This document shows positions 23,930 through 38,057 of a stretch of DNA of 64,000 nt, piece by piece. The translations under genes and the position numbers were made by a program. The stretch covers positions 496,287-560,286 of the forward strand of contig NW_002060954.1 of the NCBI RefSeq assembly GCF_000150275.1. The letters run 5' to 3'. Within the stretch, counting starts at the first letter, position 1. Every line of letters begins with the position of its first letter. The notes under the pieces are model-generated. The model saw only the letters and a list, made by a program, of their open reading frames with translations. It searched no databases and had not been told where the DNA came from. The stretch comes from Trichoplax adhaerens. Taxonomy: Eukaryota; Placozoa; Uniplacotomia; Trichoplacea; Trichoplacidae.

Positions 23930-26900
23930 ATGGCTCAGCAATCATTATATAATGAATTTATGCAAATACCGGTTATAACTAGAACATACACGACAGCTTG
24001 TGTAATAACGACTTTACTGGTGGTAGGTGCATACGAGTATAATAAAGTGGTATAATATAGAAAATTATAGATCACGGTTAGCGATGGTGTTGATTTCCAT
24101 ATTTTCTAAATTCAAGCTTACGTAGAAAAGAATAGTCAGTACTGTATAGTCTAACAGATAAATACTGAATGTCGTTAATTTGTTTAACTCTCATTGCGTG
24201 TGATGATGAATAACTTGAATCAAGATCCAGGAGTATTTGTTGTTTCTGATCTTAAGATATACGCGTAATTGTAATTACATTTGATCACCAATCAAGAAAC
24301 CAGTCGAACATTACTTTTCATGCTATAGTTCTGGACTATTTTATTATTCAGATTTTACAGGGATTCTCTTCCTTTAACATAAGATATTTCCACCTGACGA
24401 TATCGGAGTACTGTTAGAATCGTGTAGTGTGCAGGGTGTACGCTTGTGAATATCGTACGAGTACTATACTGAACTATCATCAACTACGTATTGGAACGCG
24501 CAGTGTGTACTATACAGTATAATAATGCAGCCACAACTACGTAGTTGATATAGTACCTAATTTTAGTTGTTCTGCTAGTGGTTGGCATTCAATGTCAATA
24601 CAGACAGTACAGTACAGTACAGTCATGGGCTACATGTGATTATAATTATCTAGTAGTTCAATGGAACAGTTTACTCCATAGCTTCATAGCAGTAGAAATC
24701 TCTGGTATAACGTACAGCAGATGTACAGTATGCGTTTTGCTATGGACTACTAAAAGAAAACCTAAAATGGTCCATGATTTTACGTATACAGTGTCTTACA
24801 CGATTATCATAAAAGCTGAAAACAATTAATTATATAACTGATACGTTATTTCACTTATCGAATGAATATGTTTAGTTCATTAATGGAATCAATGTAACCA
24901 AAAATTTAAAAGTAATGTTATTTTTGAAAAAATTAAATTAACTGTTATTTTTCTTATTCTTTACAGCAACTGGATGTTGTTAGTCCTTTCCAAATATATT
25001 TTAATCATGAACTAATATTTAATCGTCTTCAGGTACAAAAGAGAAAGTGATATTCCCATATAGATCTTGTTACGCTTCTTGATAAATGCCTATTAATTAA
25101 GACGTTGAAACTGTCGTTGTTTTCTGACCACATATCTAAACTAGCTATAAATATTACGATAGAAATTAATTACGTTACTAGTAATTGGTAAGATAGACAC
25201 TATCTCGGTATTTATTAACCTTATCCAAATCTACGGCACTTTATTATTCTTGCAATTGTGTACTAGAATAATGGCAAGAAATTCAAGATGTTATAAATGG
25301 ACTATATGTAATACTTATATATTGACTTTACACGCGTAGTAATAAATTAATGACCATTTTTACTTTACATCAAGTTCCTTATTTACTTCGCTTTCGAGTA
25401 GATCAGAAAATATATTCCCTTTGCCATGCTGTTCAATCATAGTGCATAACGTAATATACTTGTATATTGTATGGTAAAGTCCTTTCGAACGTTACAAAAT
25501 GTACATTGTTCAGTCGTAGACAGCTATTCAAGATTTTTGCAGTGATCTATAGTATAGTGTGCTTTGTAAGTTACAAAATATAGACATAGTGTAATATACC
25601 TGAAGGCAAAATATTAATACAGCAGGCCCGGATATACGGTTTAGTAACTGTATCCATATGAATATTTCCGGTTGTCTTGACATTACCATTCTGCACTGCT
25701 GACCTTAAGATATGATTTATGATGACAACACAATAGGCATATAGTGTACGATAAATATTTCAATGCTTTACTTAATATAATATATATTCAATACTATTAG
25801 CTGGACAGGCAATATCTAGTATCATGCCAAGAATAAATTAGAGGGGCAAGAGAAGAGCATTTCTCTTCCTCAAAGACTGGAAGTTATTAGTTGCAAATGA
25901 TAAAAAATTTTTTTTAATTTGATTAACATCATCATTTCAATTTTCATTTAGCTATGGAGACTATTTACCAGCTTCTTCTTTTTTGGGTATATTGGATTTA
26001 ACTTTCTTTTCAACATGATATTTATGTATCCTTTCGTCCTTTTAATGTTTTTTAGAATTAAAATTTTTGTGCTATTGTACTCGTATTAGTGTACTACAGG
26101 CTGTAGCATCTGAAATATTCAGTGTACAGTATAAAGTATTTTCTACAAGTACAGTCGCAATACTGTACAGAACTATTTACATGCTCTTCTAGATCTCCGA
26201 AGGTCTGGAAGTCCATGATATTTGTTACGATATTTTGTATATACTGTATATGATGGTGTTGTACTGTAAATGCTAGAACCTAGAAGCCTGCTGTAATTAT
26301 ATTACCAATACAGAGAGTTTTATACTTTATGCTTTAATTAAGCTAAATTTACTTTTAAAAGTCGGTCTTTTCGCAATTAAACGATTTGCACCACCAGTTC
26401 GAAGGTAAAATTTTTACCACTGCGACCTGACAATTTTCTTAACGTAAATTGGATATCGATATTGTCGTATGCTGGAGGAGGGATCTTTCAGAGGAAGAAC
26501 AGCAGATTTCGCTTACATGTTTATTATTGGTGGCCTTTCAACTGCTGTATCCATTATGTTCTTCTGTTCTTGTTTGATCGTTTCTGATCGTCCTTGATGG
26601 ATTGATTCTACTACTTTACCGATTGTTCGTAAATGTGAAAATTTTTAGGTGCTATTGCTGTAGTTAGTATTACTATCATGAACAGTACTAGTACATGGAC
26701 TTTACGATTACAGTACACAATTCAAATGCGATATCACGGCAATACTATCTTTACAGTTTTAGTAGCAATAATTTTGCAGAATTTCAAGAGATATAAAGTA
26801 CTCAGTAAGAGGTGTTACGATAAACGTTACGGTTTGTGATTTTGGTCGATTCTTAACCTTTATGAATAGATCTGTGGCTGTTTTACCCAACTATTGTTTC

Positions 26901-27433
26901 TAGGTCAAGCCTTAACTCTGATGTTTGTTTATGTGTGGAGTCGACGTAATCCATTCATTTATTTGAATTTTCTTGGCATACTAACTTTCAAAGCACCATA
27001 TCTTCCTTGGGTTTTACTGGGATTCTCACTCCTCCTTGGGGGCTCAGTTGTTGTAGATTTAGTCGGTAAGTTTATAAATTCATAGAGTACCGAATTCTTT
27101 GAATTAGTTTTAAACCCACTTTAAATGAATGACTTCTAGGAATTGCTGTAGGACACGTTTATTACTTCTTAGAGGATGTTTTTCCTAATCAGCCCGGCGG
27201 GCAGCGATTACTTAAGACTCCTTCATTGTTGTAAGTTTTGTAATTTATCTAGTTGTATCCGCAGTGTAATTCTGTTATCTCGCGCGAATTACGTAAATGT
27301 AATAATTATGGATGAATGCCTTATAAGGAAATGGATATTTGAAGGAACTGTGGATCCTGCATTTGAAGCAGCACCTGAAGAAAGACCTGGCGGATTTAAC
27401 TGGGGAAACCAAGAAAATCTAAACGAGCAATAG
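23930..27433 (+). CDS. DERL2: Derlin-2-like ER-associated degradation channel protein
   Basis: Multi-pass ER rhomboid pseudoprotease that helps retrotranslocate misfolded proteins to p97/VCP. Seven exons: 23930-24022, 24967-25032, 25952-26025, 26453-26546, 26870-27065, 27140-27230 and 27328-27433. The join is 239 residues, the same as human DERL2 as I recall it. Blocks: [107 protein letters not shown] and the tail [11 protein letters not shown]. The rhomboid catalytic Ser/His are absent, as expected for derlins. The WR motif (LWRL) and a GxxxG-like GFSLLLG are present. Introns 3 and 4 carry U12-type signals. Intron 1 holds three GTACA units near 24606. It is convergent with GLE1 (0.42 kb). 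Confidence 0.96.
26026..26452 (+). other. DERL2: U12-type intron with GT...GG ends, DERL2 intron 3
   Basis: The donor at 26026 reads GTATCCTTTC, the classic U12-type 5' site. The branch sequence TTTTCTTAAC (26434-26443) lies about 10 nt before the join and matches the U12 branch consensus. No AG exists between about 26412 and the exon. The protein and phase require the exon to start at 26453 (ATATCGATATTG), so the intron ends in TTGG. The joined product is [15 protein letters not shown], which aligns residue for residue with human derlin-2. Confidence 0.8.
26547..26869 (+). other. DERL2: U12-type intron GT...AG, DERL2 intron 4
   Basis: The donor GTATCCATT (26547) differs from the U12 consensus at one position. 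The branch TTCTTAAC (26850-26857) sits about 13 nt before the acceptor GAATAG at 26869. The join [18 protein letters not shown] keeps the 16-residue spacing of human derlin-2 between GG and LGQA. Confidence 0.8.
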
Positions 27434-27851
27434 CGTGAAAAACAGACGCTACGTATCCAATTGATAAATATATTCATATGAGACACATACTGGATGTATT
27501 ATAACTACGAATATTGTACAAGGGTATTTTCCGTTACAAACGAGTATCATATTTTAGCAGGAAGAATTGACAATCTGTCTAAACAGCATTTTTATGTGAT
27601 AGTATTATTACTAATCATTGTACTATTTTGCCTATAGCCATCATAATATTACTTATAATACACAGTAATTGAGGTATTTAACATTGAACTTGTAATAAAG
27701 ATTTATCCATGGCTTCCGACAGAAGTCATCAGATGTAATGAAAGTTTATTATAAAGAATATCATAATCAATAATATATAGTACAGTATAATCTAATTACA
27801 ATATGAAAGAGCTAAGAAAATTTATCAAGCTCATAAATTGAGTTAGGATTG

Positions 27852-30800
27852 CTATTTCCAGAATGATTTATCAATATGACCTTCTGCTTTTGGTATGTGA
27901 CGGTTCTTCAAACAGTCCTAAAGTGTAGAGAAAAATTGATTTACAGTACCAAATCGTAGGTTACTAACAGTAAAAATACTAAACATTAGTTAAAATAGTT
28001 TCTGTGATTTGTGGTTCAATGACACAGTACGTACCTGTAAAAATAGTAGCAAGCGGCTTAGAGGGCCTCGCTTACTTTTTGGAGTAACTGCTTCTAGCCT
28101 ACAGATTAATCACGTTAGTATCCTCAGTAGTACTATAGATCTGCGTATTTTACTAAGAGTTCCTGCATATGCATTTTTATCTCACTTTGGGTAATATTCT
28201 TTACATATTAGTGTAATTAGCTTTCCAAATTGTTTCCCATACGTTAAGTTTAATTTATTTCCGGCAACCTTAAAAGTAAAATTCGTTCTCAATGCTTATT
28301 TATATGTCAGTTATAATAAGGCTAAAAGATGTAACTCGGGTATCCTTATGTAGAGATAAATTGTCGCATGAAGATAGTAATTGTAAAGTTGTAATCTTGA
28401 GTTCTTACTTGAAGAAAATCAAATATTAGTGTTGCGGTGACATTAGGTACTGGTGGCATGTTTACTATTCTTGCTAGCCATCTCCATCCATATTCGATAC
28501 CGTGGGGATGTGCCTTCAGAAACGACATTTAGTAATATTCATTAGATGTAACTCTCATAACTTGGAATAATAAATTTCAATAATGAAACTTATCGAAGGT
28601 ACTACAACAATTCTATAAACTATGTCAAGCAGATATATATATTTTACATGGGTAGGTCCCTGAGGTGGTGTACTTTGAATAATTGCAGCATAAAGTCTGA
28701 TAATACCAGACATTCGTTTAAGATATTGATCTTCATCTTCAATGTTGCCGTCCTTGACATGATATCCAAGTTTCCTTATAAAAATCACATATATTAGTAC
28801 ATCATAACTAATAATTTTAAATAGAATTACAGTAACCTAGCTGCTAAATTAGTGCAAATGTAATCATACTTGAAATATTCGATGTCATTCTGATCGGCTA
28901 GTCTTGGAATATTGAAAGGCACAGTATAAGGACATAAGGAGTAAAAATGTGCCAAAAAAAGATTTCCCATTTCAGGGTATTCACACCATACACCAAGTGC
29001 TGTAAGAGCAATAGGAAAAGCCGATGCATGACTTGCCGATATCTGCTGATCTGCTTGTTTCTGAAGGATTAAATTATAATCCATGATTAGAATATATTTC
29101 ACTTTATCCTACCAATTAGTTATGACTTCAAAACGTGATTACATAGCAAGATTTTAAGCGCTGTGTTCTTACTATAAACTTTGAAGCCATGATATCGCGA
29201 CAGAATAAAGGGCCTTCAGGGTGTGCAGTCGATGTAACAACTTTTCCTTTGCAAGTCACTTGCTTACCACTGAGGAGATTATGTAATCTTCTGATTTTGT
29301 CTAATAGATGCTCCGCGGATTGGCTTGCAATCGTATTGATTGGTGTAGTAATAGCAATAAGAAGATCAAAGCGATACTTCTTTGCCTACAATGCATAAAG
29401 TGGTAATTACAATAGAAAAGAATTATTGAATTACAAATAAAAATAAATTATTGCTTTTAAACCAATCATTCATCACAAACCTTAGAATCATTTACTAAAT
29501 TGCTAAACGTCTGCTCATACTCTTTGTGAGACTGCATGATAGCAATATATTCTTTCCATGCATTTTTTGATATAAACTTTGGCACGTAAATGTCTACAGT
29601 AGCAATAGAGATAGATTGCCATAATTACACTTTTGGGTGATACATTAAAGGGTATAATAAACAGATCAGGGGATATAAATAGCAAATAAAACACTCACTA
29701 CCGCTACTGCTGGTCTTAGCTTTAGTAGTTTCGTTCTTTCCATCTTCATTCTGGAATATAGAGTGAGCTATTTTAAAAGTTTTATCACATGCAGAGAAAT
29801 TATTTGTATTCATATAATTAATTAAAAAATATTATGTTGTCACGGACTTTCTTCATGGAATCATTCAATTTATTACATCCGGCCGCTAAATTTTTTGGTA
29901 ATTTCTCATTAGTTTGATCTGCCGCAGCTGCTTCCTTTTGCTTAGCGACTAGGATCTTTTCCGCCTCTAGTTCTTTCGCCTTGGTCTGCTTTATCTCTGA
30001 CTCAATGATGTTACTGGCTTTTTCTATAAGCTGCTGAAGGACTTTAGCCTAACGTCCATTTAATAAGATTGAATTAAATTAAATAAGTATAATAGTAAAG
30101 GTAATATATGAGTATAAACCGTATATAAAATTATATCTCATATATATATAAAGTGCACCTTTGATAAACAGTTTTGGACCGTGGCTACGCTCCTTTCGTC
30201 AATGCTACGAGAATTACTATCAGCTTGGGTAAGAGCTTGTTCGGCTGCTAGATGTAAATTCTTAAGTATACTAGTTATGTCTTCAGTAGATTTCGGTAAG
30301 TGATGCAATATTTTGGATTTTTCGTAGGTATTAAAAATTTGATTTATCTTTTCTTCTATTTGCACAATTTGATAGACAGTTGTGCGCATATGTTCTAGTA
30401 GTTTACTATAAACGTTAAAATATAAAGTTATCATTTACTTAGGGACATTTAAGAGACAGTTGTGCTTCCCTTGAAAGTACCATGTAGTGCATCGTACATG
30501 TACATTACAGAATGCAGAACAGTTACCGTTTCTGTTTTTCAATATATTCGCTAAATTCTAATCCTTTAGAAGCTACAGATTCCAGCATCTAAGTTTACAG
30601 TAGCAGAATATAAATGCCATGCAGGTTAGACGTATCTTCACAATCGATGCAGCTCTGAACTCGTGTCACAGTCGTAATCTAAAAATTTTTTAAATTTATG
30701 TCGGTGCTCAGTTTACCTTAACATGCTCTTCTTGCTGATGGGATTGTTGCAGTTGACGAGATTTAATTTGCTGATTTCTACATTTGTAAAGTAAAATCGA

Positions 30801-32582
30801 ATCAAAAAAGTTTCCAATATTTGGCGTGCAATTGAAATGTATACGTTCTAATACCTTAGTTCTTCCAGTTGCTGGGCTCGATTATTTGCTAACATCTCAC
30901 GTTGTAATCTATCTTTCCTTTTTAATTCGACAGCAATTTTACTACGTTCATATAGTGACCGTTTCATTTCCTTCATTTTTGTCATCCATGTAGCAAATTC
31001 AATCTTATTTTTAAAATGTATAGTTGTATTTAGATCAAAATTAATAGTCTAATAATAATTCACATATAAATTAATCGCTAAGGAACGCATAAGTATTCAG
31101 AAAATTTTGAAGAAATACGGAAGCAAGGTTTTCTTAAATAATATACTGTACATCATATCGTTTTCGATGCTCCTTTGAGATTGTAGCTAGCCGTGCTTCA
31201 AAATCAACGTGAATCTCTCGTACCAATTTAGCGTCAATCAGATTTTCTTCTCGCGATAATCTATATAAAATAGTTGATAATTTTCTTTAACTTTAATCAA
31301 TATCACAAATACATAGTTACTATGATTTAGCCCAGGATGCTGCTTAATTTATACTCGAAATTGATCTGCATAGCTGCATTACCCTTCGTCATCATCATCG
31401 TCTTCTTCACCACTGACCAGATATTCTGGCAATAAACCATAACTTTTATTGTAGGATTTGATATTGTTCTGCTTATCAATATCCATGTCATGCGAATTGA
31501 TATCATTAGTCGAATGTAAACCTTGATTGCATCTCTTAAAATGCACAAATGTATCCGATACTTGGCTTGCTTTCGTTAGAATGTCCTAAAAAAATGGAAT
31601 TATAATGAATAAGTCGTGCTATATGCGCAGTTAGTCATTCTGTGGCAAAGGACTATGTAGAGATGATTATTATACTCTATAAGTAAGCGAGAACAACGTA
31701 TTGTGATCATTTACAATAAGGTTAATTTCTTATCTTTTCTCATGTACAGATTTTTGCTTCATACACGAATAGCGCGTATAATGTAATCATGAGATAATGT
31801 AAACAAGTCAGCTATCATGTATTTGCAAGAAGTTGGATTTAATCCTGCAACATAAAGATATTGCAATGCCACTATTTTTACATTTTAAGTCCTTGATAAC
31901 AAAATATTTAGTAGTTAAAATTCTCGTATACTGCATGTTCTAGTTCTACTTACGTATGTTATGCCATCATATAATCTCATGCAATAACAGTAAATACCAG
32001 TGTACTGCATTGAATACAGTACTGTAGCTAATGCACCAATCACGATTCATAAGTATGAACAACGTAGAGTACTTTAATCTTTTTGGTGCTTTCAACTTTG
32101 TCATTTTGTCAATGAAGCTACTGCATAAATGCGAGATTGATCTCTAGAAGATTACTTATGTAAGAAAAGAGATCTTTAAAACTTCAGACGCAAGAATGTG
32201 TAGTAAAAGTTCAGATATTGTGTATGACCCGTAAGTACAGTCGTCCAATATATAACATACATGCTGCAGTACTGCAGCAGTAGTACAGTATTTTTCTCGT
32301 AAATCTGCCAAGATCTCATAAATTTGTCAGAATACGTAATTTAGATCTTCTACAGAATAATTAATTAGTAAAAACCGGGTTCTAGACAACGTCAATTTAG
32401 TAAGAACTATAAGGTATAAGATTACTATAAGGCTCGTCATATAACACTGCACGTAAGATAGTTTTTACCTTCATTCGTTGTGGATTTGTATGCCAATCAT
32501 GATCGTAAACTAGCTGACCTTTAGGTGAGGTCTGAAGGTTTTCGATAATACTTGAATTATTTTGATCACATTTGGGCTTCAT
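27852..32582 (-). CDS. GLE1: GLE1, mRNA export activator at the nuclear pore
   Basis: Cytoplasmic-face nuclear pore factor that, with IP6, activates the DEAD-box ATPase DBP5/DDX19 for mRNP remodelling. Seventeen exons: 32469-32582, 31383-31585, 31152-31260, 30855-30970, 30717-30777, 30527-30588, 30159-30405, 29848-30048, 29702-29750, 29481-29593, 29173-29385, 28870-29060, 28648-28774, 28409-28513, 28186-28268, 28035-28098 and 27852-27917. They join in frame to 707 residues (human 698). The N-terminus [10 protein letters not shown] matches KGRLCYYRDW. The middle is Lys/Glu/Gln-rich coiled coil (~110-330). The C-terminal helical domain has [58 protein letters not shown] and ends KSFWK. Donor AAA|gtccgt (29848) is weak. 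The start is the only ATG compatible with the conserved N-terminus. Confidence 0.95.
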
Positions 32583-34620
32583 CTTGTATCACTTCACGCA
32601 AGTTCACGTTGCTGATGATCGTTCAATGACAGTGAATTATAATTATAGTCTAGGAGTATTTGTTACCGTTTCTACGCGAAGAAATAAATGACATGATGAG
32701 TAGTGAGTAAACCATAAAACTTGTAAAGCTCATCATAACACTCAATCAGATTAGGTTATCAGAAACTGTAGATTGAATTAAATTTAATTTATATATCATT
32801 TGAGCACTTACTATACTGTACAGTAATTAGTGCAATGCTACACTAGAGATTACAAATGTACAACTTTAAGAAACTCAGACGATAATAATATAGCTTTATT
32901 AATCTTAATGGAATAGCAAAGTATTATTTATCGACATACTGTAGTATTAAAACGGATCGCGCAATACAACTTAAAAATTCAGCCGATAATAAAGTAGCAA
33001 AGCATTGCTAAAAATTATAATTATCGATATAGTGTTTACAGCAAACTAATGCGAGTAAAAAAAGATCACCAGCCGAATTGCAAAGGCTTGTTTCAACCCT
33101 AGGACTGTATGTACTGTAAGCGTTTAAAGTTCTGCTGCATTTAGCTTTAAAGCACTGTCTACTGTATGAGTGATACTGACACATAACAGTATAGTACTGT
33201 ACAAGTGTACAGTACATTCATGGTACAGTCCAGCCTTGCTTTAGATAGGACACTACTAGGCTAGGCTGGGCCAGGGACCTTCTCAAGTCGAAAAGAAAGG
33301 GCAAATAAAGCAACCGTTTCTTAGACTAGAAATTGGAAGGCCGACTATTTTATTGATTATTTTAGCTATATTGAAACTTGAGAGGTTCCTGAGTGGGCTA
33401 TAGGCTTACAGAGGTCTACTGCAGTATTGAGAAATGGATTAAGGCATTAAAAATGCATCAAGAAGTCTCTGGGGGTTAGGTTTACCAAACCATCGACAGG
33501 TGTACACTGTACATACAGTAATCGAGCACGCTTATGGTACAGTAGCTTATTTATTAACAGTAATAGTTTATCGCTGTAGCTTACAATATACTCTGTACTC
33601 CTTTCCCGATAACGCTATCGAAAAGTAACCGTTTCGAACTACGTGATAGAGCGCAACTATCGGAAGACGCAAGTACATAAGTATATAAAATTGTTAATTT
33701 TCGCTCAAGGAGCGGGTGCAAAAAGGGGCAGTAAAATAAATATCCTAAGAGTTACTGTATGTACTCATCTCAGAACGCTATGACTTGCACAGCGGGTTTA
33801 CCTCACCTCTAATAAAATATTATACACGCTTATACTCTCTATATATTCTATGTATAGAAAATAGTTTGGTCCGTTTTCTGTTCGTGTATTAGTTCGTAAA
33901 TTTCATTGGTTCGTAAAACAGTGCGTAGTAACTCATGAATGAATTAATTAATATATAACATCGTATAATTGTGCATATTTACATACTTATATCAAATTTA
34001 TCAAACTGTAGAAAGCTTACTATTGCTTAAATGCATATAGCCCGTTTGTATATGCAAGTCTCTAACCCTTCCTACATATTTAAAATTACATAACGTATTT
34101 TATTTTAATATAAGGAATAACGTTTCGCTTATCTAAACTTTACATGCTTTATGGATATCGTGATTACTATTCGGTAATTTGAAAACAGATATACAGATAC
34201 TGATGAGCGAAATTACAGTACAGTACATATTATTTAAGTTATAGTTGCTTCACAATCTGAGGGCTATATCTTGCACAGTACCTGTGTACACGTTGTAAAA
34301 GCCATACAAATTTTTCTTACGATTTGTGGTTAGTAAAATCATAATTACATTGCTACAACAAGGATCAATTGTGAACGCATTTTATTGTCTACACTTTTAT
34401 ACAGGCATTGATATTATTACATTAGGAGCGTATACAGTAATTACAGCGCTGATAGTTAACAATACATGCACCGTATAATTATATACATCTATTCTCGTAT
34501 TTAAATTGTGCATAGAATATACGATGGCGTAACAGATAACGTGATTAAGAATTACAAGTAACCATAGTGGCCATTTTTGATACTTCTTTGCAAGATTGGC
34601 TTATTACAAGAAGTTTCTAA
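32583..34620. other. GLE1 upstream / ZCCHC8 downstream spacer
   Basis: 2.0 kb between the GLE1 start codon and the ZCCHC8-like stop codon (tandem, both minus). I see no exon. It contains a small GTACW run at about 33185-33225, isolated units near 32816, 33505 and 34215, and the motif AAACCATCGA (about 33488), which is shared with the 23416 hairpin. Confidence 0.6.
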
Positions 34621-37600
34621 TCACATCTTCCGTTTTCTCTTACGTTGTAAAATAACTTTCAAGTTTTCGTATCTACCAGTTGGTTCAGCAACTTCGCCTG
34701 CACCTGGGAAAGCTTCCCATGAATTACTATTATTAATAGAACTTCGCTCGGTGCTCTCGGTTTCTTCAGTTAATTCGTCGACATTATCTGTATCATTGGG
34801 TATGTTTTCTTGATTAAGAATAGATGATTCTTTCATTTCTACATCAGTGGCAGTAATTATGGATGCATTTTCTGTATTTTCTAGCAATTTTTCTCGTTCT
34901 TCATACTTTTTCTTTCCATTTTCGTCTTTAACGAGATAAACACAATCTTAGTACACGTTACATTATTCAATTTAAGAACGTAAAAATTATATCCATTGTA
35001 TAAAGCGAGATACCGCAACAAGAATCTTCATTTATTATTTCGTCTGCAGATTTTTCGCTGGAACTATCGTTACTTTCGTTGCAAGTCAAATTAACATTTG
35101 ATTGCTAAATAAGTTTATACAAAATGAGTCAACGTTTCGATATTGGCATATTTACATGAAAATTAAATAAAAACCTACCCGCATAAATTCTAAGTTTACA
35201 GGAACTGACGGCTGATACAAGAGTATCATTTCTGGAGTGCTATTTGATTTTTCTAATCTCTAAATGTAATAAATCTTAGCTTTAATTTAAAAATTTACTA
35301 GAACATCTCCTTTACTATTGCTTTAACTGTATTAATTGTCGTATTAAGAGTAAACCTAATTAGCAAGTAGGTCAAATATATTTATTAAAACGTACACTCA
35401 ACGGATTCAAAGGGAGTGGTACGTTAAGACCAGGAAATTCTAATTCGAAACAGCATTCTTCTACGTAAATCAAATAAATAAGTTATCTAAGAAATACCCA
35501 AAATTTGCGGAGTTGGATCGTTAAAAAATTTTCTATTATGCATGTGCTATAATAATAGTAGTACTAGCGTTCTTTACGACCTGGTCCATAATCTGGTTGT
35601 GAGTCCATTTCTAATTAAATTTATATGGTAAGTATCAGTCATCTTGAATGTTATGCAATCTCATCATTATTTTCACTACCTTGACCATCTTCATGATACA
35701 ATTTAAGTTCTGCTGATCCACCTCTGATCCTAACGTAATCTAAAGGATAACCTAACTCTCTCATTCGATATAAGTAAGGAGGAATTTCATTTTGTTCGAT
35801 ACCTAAAGCTTCTCTTAACTCATCACTAGAAGATATAATTAATAGAAACTGTGAGCATCATCCTTACCGAAATTAATACGCTTTCTTCATTTTACCTGAC
35901 TGAAGCAGGATCCATTTCTGTAAATTCTCTTATACTTTCATTAACTGAACGGTGGTACCTAGGTAAATTATGATAATAAGGTACGAGTTTACACAATTAC
36001 ATCATACACAATTTAGAACGGCCAGAAATGCCTGTACAACACTACCTAGTTGTGGAATTCCTAGAATCTATTCCATGACTTTCTTTATATTCTTTACGTT
36101 TTCTACTTACTCTATACAAGTCTACCGGCTGATCCATCATTTTTTAACATTTAGCAGACATTACTTTTCAGCGAGCACGTCATATATTTAACAAAAGATT
36201 TTAAGATCATATAATCTAAGTTACCAAAGGACAATCTGCAAGGCAGTGATTGCCGTCGCAATTAAAACATTCTATTTTCCTGAAAAAGTGTATATTAAAA
36301 GTATTAGAGTCACTCCTTCGAAATATCATGTATTCAAAAAATTATTTAAGTGGCTCTCCAAGGCTGCTTACGGTTTTTTCTCTGTGATATTTTCATTGTT
36401 TTCATCTAGTACGTTGAAGCTAGATTGAGAATAGCTGGAAAGTTATCTCGTTAAAGTAATTGCATGAAATTAAAAATGTCTATTACCGATACTACTGTTC
36501 GTAAATTGATTAAAAATTATGGTCATCATTCTTAATAACTTTAAGTAGCTATAATGATGCAACTTAATAACTGGTTGGATACGCAGGCTTGTTGATGGAA
36601 CGGTATGCTGAATTACAAATAGCCGTAGAACTATTTGTATCAGATACATAGTACTTGTAAAATAGTAATTCCTGTGTGTCCTGACAAAATTGATAATCTC
36701 ATCAATTTGAAAGAAAGCATTTTGACAATAAGAAGTACTCACCTGTAAACAGTCAGAATGATCGCTTTCGTCAGAATCACTATTTTCTTGTTTTCGAGTG
36801 TCGTTTTTGGCTATTTGATCCTCATCATTCTTAATGACGAAAATTTCGAAAATTATTGAATGAATGTATTACAGCGCTAGTTCGGCATAGAAGATACTTT
36901 ATAGCTTCCGTATAAACTATAGCACTTTCATTTAATTAAAACATAGTAATACTTACACCATCTTTTAATAAATTACTAGAGATATAATTAGCTAGCATTC
37001 CTTCAATTTCTTTCTGCTTTGTTCTACAGCATGAGGAAAATAGGTATTTTATTTCATAAGCAAAACAATATCTTGATTATGTTCTGCATGGATACAATAT
37101 ACAGTAATACTTCAACAATTGTCAAGATTAGAAAATTGCACACCGCAGAGTCTACGCCAAAATGGGAAGCTATGTAGAACAGACGGTAATAAGAACCAGC
37201 ATGCGTTTCATTCTAATATCAATTGCAAAGTAGACCTAAATAGATTCCTAGACTAGACTAAGTCCAACAATTTACGTTATACTTATAAACACGCGTACTA
37301 TCGGCTCAACTTTCTACATATTTTATAAGAAGCCTTACTACACTTAGATGAAGTTGCTGTACTATCTAGGAGCTTCTTTTTTTAAGTGACGGGATCTAAT
37401 GAGCACTAGGATTGACTATCCTACTTGAAGTATAAGCAATTTCTTATAGTTGCATACGCTTATAAATAGCAGGTCGCTGGTTCAAACCAGAATGCCATAT
37501 ACCAGTGCTCCATACAATCCTATTGTTGATTGTTTAATACTTTGCATCTTCAATTATAGCAATATTATACTTATGACTATAATCGAACATTTTAGACATT

Positions 37601-37844
37601 TGGACTATGCTAAATTTTTGCACATATACGTCTTGTAGACGCTATCATACGCGTATAAATCACTTACTATACCGCATAGATAAGGTAAAATCAAAAATAG
37701 TCAGAGTATCCTTTCAATTTCGTAAAAATTGCATGTGTTAAAACTTACTCCGTAATGCAATCGCTGAAGAACTGAACTTTCATGATTGGTGATAGCTGAG
37801 TTGTTTGATATTTCTTCAAACGTAGAAACTGATACGGTTCATAA
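34621..37844 (-). CDS. ZCCHC8: ZCCHC8-like NEXT complex scaffold (5' end uncertain)
   Basis: Scaffold of the nuclear exosome targeting (NEXT) complex with MTR4 and RBM7. Ten exons are firm: 36372-36419, 36225-36279, 36046-36128, 35896-35958, 35680-35825, 35581-35610, 35396-35460, 35179-35259, 35014-35104 and 34621-34946. They encode a CCHC knuckle (CFNCDGNHCLADCP), VSRKRKEYKE, the PSP domain (SDELREALGIEQNEIPPYL, YRMRELGYP), FELEFPGLNVPLP and a Ser/Glu-rich tail ending in a basic run. This order of zinc knuckle then PSP is typical of ZCCHC8. Three further exons (36743-36829, 36957-37023, 37749-37844) fit each other in phase and encode an acidic region. Their link to 36419 needs an unplaced exon, perhaps near 36590. 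Another open block at 38058-38160 may be more 5' sequence, but its phase does not match. The start codon is not identified. Confidence 0.85.
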
Positions 37845-38057
37845 CTATAACGGTAAAGAAATGTTGTTAGCCATTACTTAGTCTGCAGTGGAGAAATACA
37901 GCAAAATGATAACTCGATATCTTAAATACGCGTAAAAATTTAACTTCGCAAGGTATGAAGCAGAGCTAGTCAACTTCAATCTTTTTCTAAATTTGTTGCA
38001 GTAAGCACAAGTAAATTGACATAGCGGATCGAACGATCTTAAGTTAACCTAATATAC

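Noticed and set aside
37441-37500. tRNA-like T-arm (GGTTCAAACC) near 37483
   Set aside because: The loop and stem lengths are off, and I find no matching acceptor stem, D-arm or anticodon arm in the 70 nt around it.
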